Below, one piece after another: positions 38,025 to 47,224 of a stretch of 64,000 nucleotides of DNA. Numbering within the stretch: position 1 is the stretch's first letter; each line of letters starts with the position of its first letter. This DNA comes from Dechloromonas sp. CZR5 (GTDB lineage Bacteria > Pseudomonadota > Gammaproteobacteria > Burkholderiales > Rhodocyclaceae), in the NCBI RefSeq assembly GCF_008711155.1, contig NZ_VUYQ01000003.1, positions 124,001 to 188,000 on the forward strand. The letters are read 5' to 3'. The position numbers and the translations under genes were made by a program. The notes beneath the pieces are model-generated. The model did no database searches. It was not told where the DNA came from and saw nothing but the letters and a program-made list of their open reading frames with translations.

Positions 38025-38353
38025 TTTGCGGCAGTGACGATGTCGTCGAGGCCGGCAAGGGGTTTCGCTTTACGGTGGAATGCTATGGTCGTCAGACTCC
38101 GGCTTTCGTGATTCGCTTTCGTGGAGTGGTTTATGGCTATTTCAATGAATGTGGCCATGTTCCGGCCGAGCTGGACTGGATGCCAGGCGAATTCTTCGAC
38201 GATTCCAAGCTATACTTGATTTGCTCGATCCATGGCGCGCTTTATGCTCCGGATTCGGGCCGATGTCTCGGTGGGCGTTGTCAGGGTAGAGGTCTGAGGG
38301 TGCTGAAGGTCCGAGAGATTGACGGAAAGATTTTGCTGGAGCAAGAAAGATAA
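38003..38353 (+). CDS. Rieske [2Fe-2S] ferredoxin-like protein
   Basis: 116 aa, single Rieske domain. Cluster ligands are C50-G-H52 and C74-S-I-H77. There is no membrane anchor or signal peptide, so it is a soluble electron carrier. Physiological partner unknown. It is embedded between a HAD phosphatase gene (22-nt overlap) and the S49 peptidase gene (2-nt gap). Confidence 0.92.
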   Translation: MAEGFRLICGSDDVVEAGKGFRFTVECYGRQTPAFVIRFRGVVYGYFNECGHVPAELDWMPGEFFDDSKLYLICSIHGALYAPDSGRCLGGRCQGRGLRVLKVREIDGKILLEQER

Positions 38354-38355
38354 CT

Positions 38356-39318
38356 ATGGATACCCCCCAACCCCCGAACAACGATGCCAACTGGGAGCGA
38401 AAAACCCTGGAAAAACTGGTTTTCGCCGCCCTTGACGAACAGCGGGCCCGGCGGCGCTGGGGGATCGCCTTCAAGATACTCGGATTTGGTTACCTGTTGG
38501 CGGTGCTGCTTGCGGTCGTCGATTGGGGGGCCAGCACCGAACACCAGGAGCGGCATACGGCTATGGTCAGCCTGATTGGCGTGATCGAAGCCAAGGGTGA
38601 TGCGAGTGCCGAGAATCTGGTGGCTGCGCTGAACAGCGCTTTCGAGGAAAAAAATGCCGCCGGCGTTATCCTGCGTATCAACAGTCCGGGTGGCAGCCCG
38701 GTTCAGGCGGGGATCGTCAATGACGAGATTCGCCGTTTGCGCACAAAATTTCCGGACAAGCCGCTGTATGCTGTTGTCGAGGACATGTGCGCATCGGGTG
38801 GTTACTACGTTGCGGCCGCGGCCGACAGCATTTACGTGAACAAGGCCAGTATCGTCGGGTCGATCGGTGTGCTGATGGACGGTTTCGGCTTTACCGGAAC
38901 GATGGATAAGTTCGGTGTCGAGCGCCGCTTGCTGACTGCCGGGGAAAACAAGGGCTTCCTCGATCCTTTCTCGCCACAGGCGCCTCAGCAGAAGGCGCAT
39001 GCCCAACTGCTGCTTGACGATATTCACAAGCAGTTCATCGATGTCGTCAAAACCGGGCGTGGCAAGCGACTGAAGGAAACGCCGGACATGTTCTCCGGTT
39101 TGATGTGGACTGGCGCCCAGAGTATCCAGCTGGGTTTGGCTGACGGTTACGGCAGTGTTGATTCGGTTGCCCGGGATGTCATCAAGGCAGAAAAAATTTT
39201 CGATTATTCGGTCAAAGACAATATTGCGGAGCGTTTTGCCAAGCGCCTGGGGGCCGGGACGGCAGCGAGTTTCTGGCGGGGTGTGTCGGAAAGCGCACAG
39301 AGCGTGCGCCTTTTCTGA
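38356..39318 (+). CDS. sppA: S49-family signal-peptide peptidase (SppA-like)
   Basis: 320 aa. A membrane helix at about residues 33-52 is followed by the S49 protease domain. The Ser nucleophile lies in DMCASGGYYVAAAAD and the probable general-base Lys in TAGENKGFLDPFSP. It degrades cleaved signal peptides or other membrane-embedded peptides. This is the single-domain form. It ends 1 nt before the convergent methylase gene stop. Confidence 0.94.
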   Translation: MDTPQPPNNDANWERKTLEKLVFAALDEQRARRRWGIAFKILGFGYLLAVLLAVVDWGASTEHQERHTAMVSLIGVIEAKGDASAENLVAALNSAFEEKNAAGVILRINSPGGSPVQAGIVNDEIRRLRTKFPDKPLYAVVEDMCASGGYYVAAAADSIYVNKASIVGSIGVLMDGFGFTGTMDKFGVERRLLTAGENKGFLDPFSPQAPQQKAHAQLLLDDIHKQFIDVVKTGRGKRLKETPDMFSGLMWTGAQSIQLGLADGYGSVDSVARDVIKAEKIFDYSVKDNIAERFAKRLGAGTAASFWRGVSESAQSVRLF

Positions 39319-39319
39319 C

Positions 39320-40027
39320 TCACGCCAGCAGCAGGAAAACGGTCGGACGCCGCTCGATATCGGGCGGCGTTTGTTTTTTCCACTCTTGAACGCTTAGCGT
39401 GCGTACCGTTTCGCCTGGCAGGGTGAGGTCGGTGGCTACGGTCAGTCGTGTTCCGGGTTGGCAACTGCCGAGAATGGCATCGAACATCGCACGGTTGCGA
39501 TAGGGCGTTTCGATGAAAAGCTGGGTCTGGTGGCGTTTGCGGGATTCGCTTTCGAGCTCGCGCAAGGTTTTGGTGCGTTCGACTTCCTTGGCGGGCAGGT
39601 AACCCTGGAACGCGAAACGCTGTCCGTTCAGGCCGGACGCCATCAGTGCCAGCAAGAGCGAGGATGGCCCGATCAACGGTACGACCCGGATGTTTTGCTT
39701 TTGCGCCAGGGCAACTAGATTGGCTCCGGGGTCGGCGACTGCAGGGCAGCCGGCCTCCGAAAGCAGGCCGACATCGTTTCCGGCAAGCAGTGGGGCAAGT
39801 AGTTGGCTGAGCGCGTCGGCTTTGGTGTGCTCGTTGAGTTCCGAGAGCTGCAGCTCCTGTAGGGGTTTGTCGGTGCCGGCGGCTTTCAGGAAGGCGCGCG
39901 CTGTCTTGGCTTGTTCGACGACGAAATGGCTTAATGGACGGATGGTCGCCAGTACCGCAGGTGTCAGCGAATCCTGTGGTGATGTCGGGCCCAGGGGGAC
40001 CGGAATGAGGTATAGCGTTCCGGCCAT
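39320..40027 (-). CDS. RsmI-like SAM-dependent methyltransferase (tetrapyrrole-methylase fold)
   Basis: 235 aa. GTLYLIPVPLG at the start, LLSEAGCPAVADPG and VVPLIGPSSLLLALMASG are hallmark TP-methylase motifs. It resembles RsmI, the 16S rRNA 2'-O-methyltransferase, but is shorter (RsmI is about 280 aa) and lacks the usual PRNFLP-like opening, so it is probably a paralogue with another substrate. Its start shares 1 nt with the yceF stop. Confidence 0.88.
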   Translation of the reverse strand: MAGTLYLIPVPLGPTSPQDSLTPAVLATIRPLSHFVVEQAKTARAFLKAAGTDKPLQELQLSELNEHTKADALSQLLAPLLAGNDVGLLSEAGCPAVADPGANLVALAQKQNIRVVPLIGPSSLLLALMASGLNGQRFAFQGYLPAKEVERTKTLRELESESRKRHQTQLFIETPYRNRAMFDAILGSCQPGTRLTVATDLTLPGETVRTLSVQEWKKQTPPDIERRPTVFLLLA

Positions 40028-40608
40028 CAGAGTACCGGCATGCCTTGGCGGCGGAGCATGTCGCAGAGGGCAATCAGTGGCAGGCCAACCAGAGCGTTCG
40101 GATCGTCGCCGCGCATGCTGGTGAGCAGCGCGATGCCAAGCCCTTCGGATTTGGCCGATCCAGCGCAGTTGTAGGCGGGTTCGCGGTGCAGATAGTTTTC
40201 AATTTCGGCGCTGGTCAGATTACGAAAGGTCACCAGAGTCGGGATGCCGCGCACGTCTGCATAGCCGGTCCGGGCATTGAACAGGCATAGTCCGGTAAAG
40301 AAATTGACGGTTTTGCCTGACAGTTGATGCAACTGATCGACGGCGCGCTCGTGATTGCCGGGTTTTCCGTAGATTTTTCCATTGACGGTGGCGACCTGGT
40401 CGCTACCGATAATGAGCGCATCCGGGTAAATGCCAGCGACGGCACGTGCCTTGGCTTCCGAAAGGCGAAGCGACAGGGCTTCAGGAGGCTCCGAAGGGAA
40501 AGGGGTTTCGTCCGTTTGTGGATTGGCGACCTCGAAAGGCAGCCCGAGGCGGCTCAACAACTCGCGACGGTAGGGCGACGTCGAGGCCAGAATCAGTTTT
40601 TGTGACAT
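40027..40608 (-). CDS. yceF: Maf-family nucleotide pyrophosphatase (YceF type)
   Basis: 193 aa from ATG 40608, giving the family opening [19 protein letters not shown]. Key residues are SDQVA (YceF version of the Maf DTDQVV motif), [12 protein letters not shown] and [20 protein letters not shown]. YceF hydrolyses modified nucleotides such as m7GTP. The upstream open frame (from 40695) is not needed. It is divergent from yceD, the same neighbour relationship as in E. coli. Confidence 0.93.
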   Translation of the reverse strand: MSQKLILASTSPYRRELLSRLGLPFEVANPQTDETPFPSEPPEALSLRLSEAKARAVAGIYPDALIIGSDQVATVNGKIYGKPGNHERAVDQLHQLSGKTVNFFTGLCLFNARTGYADVRGIPTLVTFRNLTSAEIENYLHREPAYNCAGSAKSEGLGIALLTSMRGDDPNALVGLPLIALCDMLRRQGMPVL

Positions 40609-40662
40609 GAAAGGCTCAATACAACAAAGTCTTGCATCGAACTCTTGAGGCGACACTTTGTT

Positions 40663-40691
40663 TTGACTTGGAAAGCTAAAAATAATATCAT
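40663..40691 (+). promoter_or_regulatory. sigma-70 promoter for yceD-rpmF
   Basis: TTGACT at 40663-40668, a 17-nt spacer and TATCAT at 40686-40691, each one base from consensus. Predicted start near 40698, inside an open reading frame that could extend upstream, which argues that translation begins later, at the TTG of 40720. Confidence 0.75.
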
Positions 40692-40719
40692 TCAATGTTT
40701 AAGTCGCAACAGCTCAAGA

Positions 40720-41208
40720 TTGAAAAGAATTACGGACGCATTCCGCTTTGCCAAAGATGGGCGTGTTCTCGAAGGAACGCTGCCTGTTTCGGTGCTTGAA
40801 CGCCTGCATGACCTGCTGGCCGTTGTGGAGGGAGAGGTTTCCTTTCGCATCGAAGGATTTCAAGGTGGGCGAGGGGAGTGTCTGCTGCAACTGGTGGTGA
40901 CGGGGACTCTCCCGTTGGCTTGCCAGCGCTGCCTGAAAGCCGTGTCTTATGATCTCGATGTCGACAACCTGCTGGAACTTGTTCCCGAAGGTGCCGAGCT
41001 ATCGCAAGATGAGTTGGAAGACGACACCCGGGATTTCATGCCGGTGGCGAAGGAACTGGATGTGGCCGAATTCGTGGAGGACGAAATCCTCCTGGCCCTG
41101 CCGGTGGCGCCGCGGCACGAAAAATGTGGTTTGCCTGGTGCGGCCGATGCGGGCGAGCGGATCAATCCGTTTGCAGCATTGTCCGGGCTTAAAGGCAAGC
41201 CGAACTGA
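40720..41208 (+). CDS. yceD: YceD/DUF177 protein, 23S rRNA accumulation factor
   Basis: 162 aa from TTG 40720. The family pattern is the start (DAFRFAKDGRVLEGTLPV), the CQRCLKAV cysteine pair in mid-protein, a Glu/Asp-rich stretch and the end with HEKCGLP...NPFAAL. YceD acts in 23S rRNA/50S assembly and is almost always upstream of rpmF, as here. The frame is open further upstream (TTG at 40645), but that start lies before the -35 box; 40720 fits the family length and the promoter. It has no clear ribosome site. Confidence 0.88.
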   Translation: MKRITDAFRFAKDGRVLEGTLPVSVLERLHDLLAVVEGEVSFRIEGFQGGRGECLLQLVVTGTLPLACQRCLKAVSYDLDVDNLLELVPEGAELSQDELEDDTRDFMPVAKELDVAEFVEDEILLALPVAPRHEKCGLPGAADAGERINPFAALSGLKGKPN

Positions 41209-41226
41209 TTTTTTTGGAGTAACAAC

Positions 41227-41406
41227 ATGGCCGTTCAACAGAACAAAAAGTCCCCGTCCAAGCGTGGCATGCATCGCGCTCACGATTTCCTGACCAACCC
41301 GCCGCTGGCCGTCGAATCGACCACGGGCGAGGTTCACCTGCGTCACCACGTCTCTCCGACCGGTTTCTACCGCGGCAAGAAAGTCCTGAAGGCCAAGGGC
41401 GAGTAA
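41227..41406 (+). CDS. rpmF: 50S ribosomal protein L32
   Basis: 59 aa ([20 protein letters not shown]... [14 protein letters not shown]), the normal size and sequence of bacterial L32. GGAG 8 nt before the ATG. Located 18 nt after yceD and just before a strong hairpin, so much of its transcript may end there before plsX. Confidence 0.97.
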   Translation: MAVQQNKKSPSKRGMHRAHDFLTNPPLAVESTTGEVHLRHHVSPTGFYRGKKVLKAKGE

Positions 41407-41416
41407 TCGTTCAATG

Positions 41417-41455
41417 AAAGGCAGGCGGTTCTTGAAGAGCCGCCTGCCTTTTCTT
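41417..41455 (+). terminator. strong rho-independent terminator between rpmF and plsX
   Basis: About 13-bp stem (41420-41432 with 41436-41448, one wobble pair, 3-nt loop) followed by TTTTCTTTT. It begins 14 nt after the rpmF stop and ends 10 nt before the plsX ATG. It would give far more yceD-rpmF than plsX-fab transcript unless read-through or another promoter operates. Confidence 0.85.
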
Positions 41456-41463
41456 TTGCCTAT

Positions 41464-42489
41464 ATGACAACCCGCATTGCCATCGATTGCATGGGGGGTG
41501 ACCACGGTCCGTCAGTGACGGTGCCGGCGGCCATTCAGTTTCTTGCGGAGCATCCGTCTGCCAATCTCGTCCTGGTCGGTCAGGAGGGGGTCTTGCGTCC
41601 GTTGCTCGGCAGTCATGCCTCTGATTCCCGTATCCGCATCGTTCATGCCTCGGAAGTGGTTGGCATGGATGAGTCGCCGGCCCTCGCGCTGCGCAACAAA
41701 AAAGATTCGTCGATGCGGGTCGCCATCAACCAGGTCAAGGCTGGTGAGGCCGACGCCTGCGTATCGGCCGGAAATACCGGTGCACTGATGGCTATTTCCC
41801 GCTTCGTGCTGAAAATGCTGCCTGGTATCGACCGGCCGGCGATCTGTGCGCCACTGCCGACCGTCAATGGTCACACCCATATGCTGGATCTTGGTGCCAA
41901 CGTCGATTGCGGTCCGGAGCATCTCCTGCAGTTTGGCATCATGGGCGCCATGCTGGTTGCCGCAATGGAGCACAAGGATCAACCTACCGTCGGTATCCTG
42001 AATATCGGCGAGGAGGAGATCAAGGGCAACGAAGTGGTCAAGGCGGCAGCCGAGTTACTGCGTGCATCCGGTCTCAACTTTGTCGGTAACGTCGAAGGTG
42101 ACGGCATCTACAAGGGTGATGCCGATGTGATCGTCTGTGACGGCTTTGTCGGCAATGTTGCGCTGAAAACCTCTGAAGGTCTGGCTCAGATGCTGGCGTC
42201 ATCGCTGCGCGAAGAGTTCAAGCGCAACTGGTTGACCAAACTGGCTGCGTTGATCGCCATTTCCGTGCTCAACAACTTCAAACGCCGCTTCGATCATCGT
42301 CGCTACAATGGGGCGATTCTCCTCGGCTTGAAGGGCATTTCGGTCAAGAGCCACGGTTCGGCCGATGTGCTGGCCTTCGGCAATGCCATTTCCCGTGCTT
42401 ACGAAGCGGCTGAAAACCGTGTTCTGGAGCGCATTTCCAGCCGGATCGCCGAAATGATGCCGGCCGCTGCTGCAGTGGAGAATGTCTGA
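41464..42489 (+). CDS. plsX: phosphate acyltransferase PlsX
   Basis: 341 aa. It converts acyl-ACP to acyl-phosphate, feeding phospholipid synthesis. Motifs: [12 protein letters not shown] at the start, [40 protein letters not shown]. The ATG lies just past the terminator; no purine-rich ribosome site is visible in TTGCCTAT before it, which is unusual. Its 3' end is within 2 nt of the fabH start chosen here. Confidence 0.97.
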   Translation: MTTRIAIDCMGGDHGPSVTVPAAIQFLAEHPSANLVLVGQEGVLRPLLGSHASDSRIRIVHASEVVGMDESPALALRNKKDSSMRVAINQVKAGEADACVSAGNTGALMAISRFVLKMLPGIDRPAICAPLPTVNGHTHMLDLGANVDCGPEHLLQFGIMGAMLVAAMEHKDQPTVGILNIGEEEIKGNEVVKAAAELLRASGLNFVGNVEGDGIYKGDADVIVCDGFVGNVALKTSEGLAQMLASSLREEFKRNWLTKLAALIAISVLNNFKRRFDHRRYNGAILLGLKGISVKSHGSADVLAFGNAISRAYEAAENRVLERISSRIAEMMPAAAAVENV

Positions 42490-42490
42490 A

Positions 42491-43450
42491 ATGTATGCAC
42501 GCCTGATCGGTACCGGCAGTTATCTTCCGGGCAACCCCGTCAGCAACGACGATTTGGCGGCTCGCGGCATCGATACCAACGACGAGTGGATCGTTACGCG
42601 CACCGGAATTCGCAGCCGTTATCTCGCCGAGCCGGGTACGACTTCGAGCGAACTGGGTCTGGTCGCGGCACAGCGCGCGCTGGAAATGGCCGGTGTTGCT
42701 GCCGCCGAGATCGATTTGATCATCGTCGCCACGTCGACGCCGGATTTCATCTTTCCGAGTACTGCCTGCTTGATCCAGGGCAAGCTGGGCAACAAGGGGG
42801 CTGCCGCCTTCGACGTACAGGCCGTATGCAGCGGCTTTACTTACGCCTTGGGCATCGCCGAGAAATTCATCCGCTCCGGCAGCCACAAGAAGGCTTTGGT
42901 CATCGGGGCCGAGGTGTTTTCCCGCATTCTGGACTGGAACGACCGCGGCACCTGTGTGCTGTTCGGCGATGGCGCTGGTGCAGTGGTGCTTGAGGCTTCC
43001 GACAAGCCGGGCATCCTGTCGACAGCCATGCACGCCGATGGCAGCCAGTTTGGCATTCTCAATGTTCCAGGGCAGGTCTGCGGCGGCCAGGTGACGGGCG
43101 ATCCCTTCCTGCGCATGGATGGTCAGGCAGTCTTCAAGTTTGCCGTTCGCGTTCTGGCCGATATTGCCGAAGAGGTCTGCGCCAACGCGGGTATGCAGAC
43201 GGCCGATATCGATTGGCTGATTCCGCACCAGGCAAATATCCGCATTATCGAGGCGACCGGCAAGAAGCTCGGTGTTGATCGCGAGAAGGTCATTGTCACC
43301 GTCGATCGCCACGGCAATACTTCCGCTGCCTCCGTGCCGCTGGCCCTTGACGAGGCTGTGCGCGACGGGCGTATCCAGCGCGGCCAGAAGGTTCTGGTCG
43401 AGGGCGTTGGCGGCGGCTTTACCTGGGGCGCAGCCCTGCTCGAATTCTGA
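42491..43450 (+). CDS. fabH: 3-oxoacyl-ACP synthase III
   Basis: 319 aa from ATG 42491 ([14 protein letters not shown], as in E. coli FabH). An in-frame ATG at 42482 overlapping plsX is the alternative; GGAG 10 nt upstream suits 42491 better. Catalytic Cys is in [12 protein letters not shown], His in IPHQANIRI and Asn in HGNTSAAS. It condenses acetyl-CoA with malonyl-ACP to start fatty-acid synthesis. Confidence 0.97.
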   Translation: MYARLIGTGSYLPGNPVSNDDLAARGIDTNDEWIVTRTGIRSRYLAEPGTTSSELGLVAAQRALEMAGVAAAEIDLIIVATSTPDFIFPSTACLIQGKLGNKGAAAFDVQAVCSGFTYALGIAEKFIRSGSHKKALVIGAEVFSRILDWNDRGTCVLFGDGAGAVVLEASDKPGILSTAMHADGSQFGILNVPGQVCGGQVTGDPFLRMDGQAVFKFAVRVLADIAEEVCANAGMQTADIDWLIPHQANIRIIEATGKKLGVDREKVIVTVDRHGNTSAASVPLALDEAVRDGRIQRGQKVLVEGVGGGFTWGAALLEF

Positions 43451-43467
43451 TATCAGGAGACTGAACG

Positions 43468-44394
43468 ATGTCTTTTGCTTTCGTATTTCCCGGCCAGGGC
43501 TCGCAGAGCGTTGGCATGATGGCCGCCTACGGCGATGCCGCGGTGGTTCGCGCTACGTTCGATGAGGCGTCCGCCGCTTTGGGCGATGACCTGTGGCAGA
43601 TGGTCGCCCAAGGTCCGGCCGAAGCGCTGACCCAGACCGTCAATACCCAGCCGGTCATGCTGACCGCCGGCATCGCTGCCTGGCGCCTGTGGTGCGAGAA
43701 GGGCGGCAAGACGCCGGCCATGGTCGCCGGTCACAGCCTGGGTGAATATTCGGCGCTGGTTGCCGGAGGCGTCATCGCTTTCAAGGATGCCGTACCGCTC
43801 GTCCGCTTGCGTGCCGCCGCCATGCAGGAAGCCGTGCCGCTGGGCACCGGCGCCATGGCTGCCGTGCTAGGCCTCGATAATGCCGGCATTGTTGCAGCCT
43901 GTGCCGAAGCCGCGCAGGGAGAGGTAGTCGAGCCGGTCAATTTCAATGCCAACGGCCAGACCGTGATTGCCGGTCACAAGGCCGCCGTCGAGCGTGCCAT
44001 GGAAGCTTGCAAGGCGCGTGGCGCCAAGATGGCCAAGGCGCTGCCGGTGTCCGCTCCGTTCCATTCCTCATTGATTCGTCCAGCGGCCGATAAGCTGGCT
44101 GCACGACTGGCTGAGCTGACCCTGCAGGCACCCACCATTCCAGTGGTCAACAATGTGGATGTCGCGATCGAGAACGATCCCGGCCGCATCAAGGATGCCC
44201 TTGTTCGCCAAGCCTACAATCCGGTGCGCTGGGTAGAGACCATTCAGTTTATGGCCTCCCTGGGGATTACCACGGTTGCCGAATGTGGCCCAGGCAAGGT
44301 TTTAGCTGGTCTGACCAAGCGCTGCGCCGATGGTGTTGCGGGTGTCGCGCTGGCCGATGCGGCATCAATCGAAGCCAATCTCGGACTGGAGTAA
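43468..44394 (+). CDS. fabD: malonyl-CoA:ACP transacylase
   Basis: 308 aa. FPGQGSQSVGM at the N-terminus, the GHSLGEYSAL nucleophile-Ser elbow and the Gln/His catalytic residues (SAPFHSSLI) identify it. It loads malonyl groups on ACP. AGGAG lies upstream of the ATG. fabG follows 3 nt after its stop. Confidence 0.98.
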   Translation: MSFAFVFPGQGSQSVGMMAAYGDAAVVRATFDEASAALGDDLWQMVAQGPAEALTQTVNTQPVMLTAGIAAWRLWCEKGGKTPAMVAGHSLGEYSALVAGGVIAFKDAVPLVRLRAAAMQEAVPLGTGAMAAVLGLDNAGIVAACAEAAQGEVVEPVNFNANGQTVIAGHKAAVERAMEACKARGAKMAKALPVSAPFHSSLIRPAADKLAARLAELTLQAPTIPVVNNVDVAIENDPGRIKDALVRQAYNPVRWVETIQFMASLGITTVAECGPGKVLAGLTKRCADGVAGVALADAASIEANLGLE

Positions 44395-44397
44395 TTC

Positions 44398-45138
44398 ATG
44401 CTGAACGACAAGATTGCATTGGTTACCGGTGCCACCCGCGGCATCGGTCGTGCCATCGCGCTCGATCTCGGGCTGAAGGGGGCAACCGTGATCGGTACGG
44501 CGACCAGCGAAGAGGGCGCCGGGAAGATTTCTGCCTATTTGACGGAAGCCGGCGTGAAGGGCAAGGGCATTGTGCTCAACGTCACCGATGCAGCCCAGAC
44601 GGATGCCGTGTTGGCTGACGTGGCCAAGGAGTTTGGTGCCATCACCATCCTTGTGAACAATGCCGGCATTACACGCGATAACTTGACGATGCGCATGGGT
44701 GACGAAGAGTGGGATGCGGTCATCGATACCAACCTGAAGGCTGTTTTCCGTCTGTCGCGCGGTGTCATGCGCGGCATGATGAAGGCCCGCTTCGGCCGCA
44801 TCGTCAATATTTCGTCAGTGGTTGGCTATTCCGGCAATGCCGGGCAGGCCAACTATTGCGCAGCCAAGGCCGGCGTCGCCGGTCTCAGTCGTTCGCTGGC
44901 CCGCGAGCTGGGTAGTCGCAACATCACGGTCAATTGCGTTGCCCCGGGCTTTATCGCCACGGACATGACGCATGCCTTGACCGAAGAGCAGAAGGCCGCC
45001 ATGCTGGCATCCATTCCGCTGGCTCGCGCCGGTACACCGGAGGATGTCGCCGGCGCCGTCGGTTTCCTGGTTTCTCCCGCCGCCTCGTATGTTACGGGTA
45101 CCACCGTGCATGTGAATGGCGGTATGTTTATGGATTGA
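44398..45138 (+). CDS. fabG: 3-oxoacyl-ACP reductase
   Basis: 246 aa short-chain dehydrogenase. Nucleotide motif TGATRGIGRAIA, NNAGITRDN, catalytic Ser (ISSVVGYSGN), and YCAAKAG with Tyr and Lys. NADPH-dependent reduction of 3-oxoacyl-ACP. Placed between fabD and acpP as in E. coli. The 73-nt gap to acpP contains a TAAAAT box at 45162-45167 without a clear -35 and a GGGGAAGGAG ribosome site. Confidence 0.98.
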   Translation: MLNDKIALVTGATRGIGRAIALDLGLKGATVIGTATSEEGAGKISAYLTEAGVKGKGIVLNVTDAAQTDAVLADVAKEFGAITILVNNAGITRDNLTMRMGDEEWDAVIDTNLKAVFRLSRGVMRGMMKARFGRIVNISSVVGYSGNAGQANYCAAKAGVAGLSRSLARELGSRNITVNCVAPGFIATDMTHALTEEQKAAMLASIPLARAGTPEDVAGAVGFLVSPAASYVTGTTVHVNGGMFMD

Positions 45139-45193
45139 TTTCCCGAAGCTCCGGCTTTTGGTAAAATCCCTGTGTTTTTTTTCGTACCCCTGA

Positions 45194-45448
<255 letters not shown>

Positions 45449-45469
45449 GCCAATTCCGGTTTGAACCAG

Positions 45470-45498
45470 GCAAGGCCGGCCTTATGGGCCGGCCTTGC
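45470..45498 (+). terminator. hairpin between acpP and fabF, probable partial terminator
   Basis: Perfect 12-bp stem (45470-45481 with 45487-45498, 5-nt loop) 21 nt after the acpP stop. The following bases are TACATTTGCTTTC, only moderately T-rich, so it is more likely a leaky terminator or an mRNA 3'-end protector than a full stop. It makes the acpP-to-fabF ratio tunable. Confidence 0.65.
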
Positions 45499-45523
45499 TA
45501 CATTTGCTTTCGGAGTGCACATC

Positions 45524-46759
45524 TTGGCACGTCGCAGAGTCGTCATTACTGGCCTGGGTCTGATTTCCCCGGTCGGCAACAGCGTTGAAGAAGGCTGGCA
45601 GAACATCATTGCCGGCGTTTCTGGTATCGCTCCCGTTACCCGTTTCGATACGTCCACCTTCCCGGTCCAGTTTGCCGGCGAGGTCAAGAATTTCGATATC
45701 ACCCAGTACATTTCGGCCAAGGACGCCCGCCGCATGGATAAGTTCATCCATTACGGCCTGGCAGCTGGCATTCAGGCGGTGCGCGATGCCGGTCTGGACA
45801 AGGAAGGTGCTGCCGATCCAGAGCGTGTCGGTGTGGCCATCGGTTCAGGCATCGGCGGCCTGCCGCTGATCGAGGAAACCAAGGACGAATACAACGCGGC
45901 CGGTGTCCGCAAGGTATCGCCGTTCTTCGTTCCGGGTTCGATCATCAACATGATTTCCGGCAACCTGTCGATCGAATTCGGCTTCAAAGGACCGAACCTC
46001 TCCATCGTGACAGCATGCACGACCGGTACCCATTCGATTGGCGAGGCCTCGCGCATCATCGAGTACGGCGATGCGGATGTCATGGTGGCCGGTGGTGCCG
46101 AATCGACGGTTTCGCCGCTTGGTATGGGCGGTTTCTGTGCGGCCCGTGCGCTGTCCACACGCAACGACGATCCTGCAACTGCCAGCCGTCCGTGGGACAA
46201 GGATCGCGATGGTTTCGTGCTGGGCGAGGGCGCCGGCGTCCTGGTTCTCGAGGAGTACGAGCACGCCAAGGCACGGGGTGCCAAGATTTACGCTGAAGTG
46301 TCCGGCTATGGCATGAGTGCCGACGCTTACCACATCACCGCACCGAACATGGACGGCCCGCGTCGTTCGATGGTCAATGCGCTGAAGAATGCCGGCGTTT
46401 CGCCGTCCGATGTGCAGTACGTCAATGCCCACGGTACGTCCACGCCGCTGGGCGACAAGAATGAGTCGGATGCCATCAAGGCGGCCTTTGGCGATGCTGC
46501 CTACAAGATCGTTGTCAATTCGACCAAGTCGATGACCGGCCACTTGCTGGGCGGTGCCGGTGGCGTCGAGTCGTTGTTCACGGTACTGGCCATTCATCAC
46601 CAGATTTCGCCGCCGACTATCAACATCTTCAATCAGGATCCGGAATGCGATCTGGACTACTGTGCCAATAAGGCACGCCCGATGAAGATCGACGTGGCGT
46701 TGAAGAACAACTTCGGTTTTGGTGGTACCAACGGCTCGCTGGTTTTCAAGCGCGTCTAA
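45524..46759 (+). CDS. fabF: 3-oxoacyl-ACP synthase II
   Basis: 411 aa from TTG 45524 ([19 protein letters not shown]), the usual family start, with GGAG 8 nt upstream. The ATG further upstream (45461) would have to read through the hairpin and is not homologous. Condensing-enzyme Cys is in [14 protein letters not shown] and His residues in [11 protein letters not shown] and [12 protein letters not shown]. It elongates acyl-ACP. Confidence 0.97.
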   Translation: MARRRVVITGLGLISPVGNSVEEGWQNIIAGVSGIAPVTRFDTSTFPVQFAGEVKNFDITQYISAKDARRMDKFIHYGLAAGIQAVRDAGLDKEGAADPERVGVAIGSGIGGLPLIEETKDEYNAAGVRKVSPFFVPGSIINMISGNLSIEFGFKGPNLSIVTACTTGTHSIGEASRIIEYGDADVMVAGGAESTVSPLGMGGFCAARALSTRNDDPATASRPWDKDRDGFVLGEGAGVLVLEEYEHAKARGAKIYAEVSGYGMSADAYHITAPNMDGPRRSMVNALKNAGVSPSDVQYVNAHGTSTPLGDKNESDAIKAAFGDAAYKIVVNSTKSMTGHLLGGAGGVESLFTVLAIHHQISPPTINIFNQDPECDLDYCANKARPMKIDVALKNNFGFGGTNGSLVFKRV

Positions 46760-46786
46760 GCTACCCTTCCCGTAAGGAAAAGAACG

Positions 46787-47224
46787 GTGCAGCTTCCGAT
46801 AACCATCGGACTGCGCCGTTCTCGCATTGGGGATGGCGTTTTGTTCCTGGCCGGCATGTTGGCCATCATCGGATGGTCTTTCTGGCCGCAGCTTCTTGCT
46901 GTGCGGCTGGTGGGTATAGTGCTGATATTCGCTGGGCTGCGGTTGATTCGACTGCAACTGGAGCCGGCGTTGCGCATCATCAGGATGGATGGTGCCGGCG
47001 GTATTTCCGGCGCTTCAGGGAGCGGCGATGTGCTGGAGGCCCTGCGGGCCTTGCCTGGGGCTATCGTTCATCCGTGGTTGACTGTTGTGCGCTTTCAGGA
47101 TTCCCGTGGTCGCCGCCACGTCGTTGTTGCTACGGTCGACTCCATGGAACCAAGTGATTTCAGGCGATTCCGGATATTTCTACGCTGGCGTCTCAAGCTG
47201 GCCGAACTGGCAGGCGACGCCTGA
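46787..47224 (+). CDS. YgfX-like small membrane protein
   Basis: 145 aa from GTG 46787. Two membrane helices at about residues 18-34 and 37-54, then a cytoplasmic domain with [10 protein letters not shown] and [14 protein letters not shown]. Position between fabF and nadB/rpoE and the short two-helix N-terminus fit proteins called YgfX/CptA in betaproteobacteria; in E. coli that protein is an inhibitor of cell division. Its 3' end overlaps the convergent nadB gene by 32 nt. Confidence 0.7.
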   Translation: MQLPITIGLRRSRIGDGVLFLAGMLAIIGWSFWPQLLAVRLVGIVLIFAGLRLIRLQLEPALRIIRMDGAGGISGASGSGDVLEALRALPGAIVHPWLTVVRFQDSRGRRHVVVATVDSMEPSDFRRFRIFLRWRLKLAELAGDA

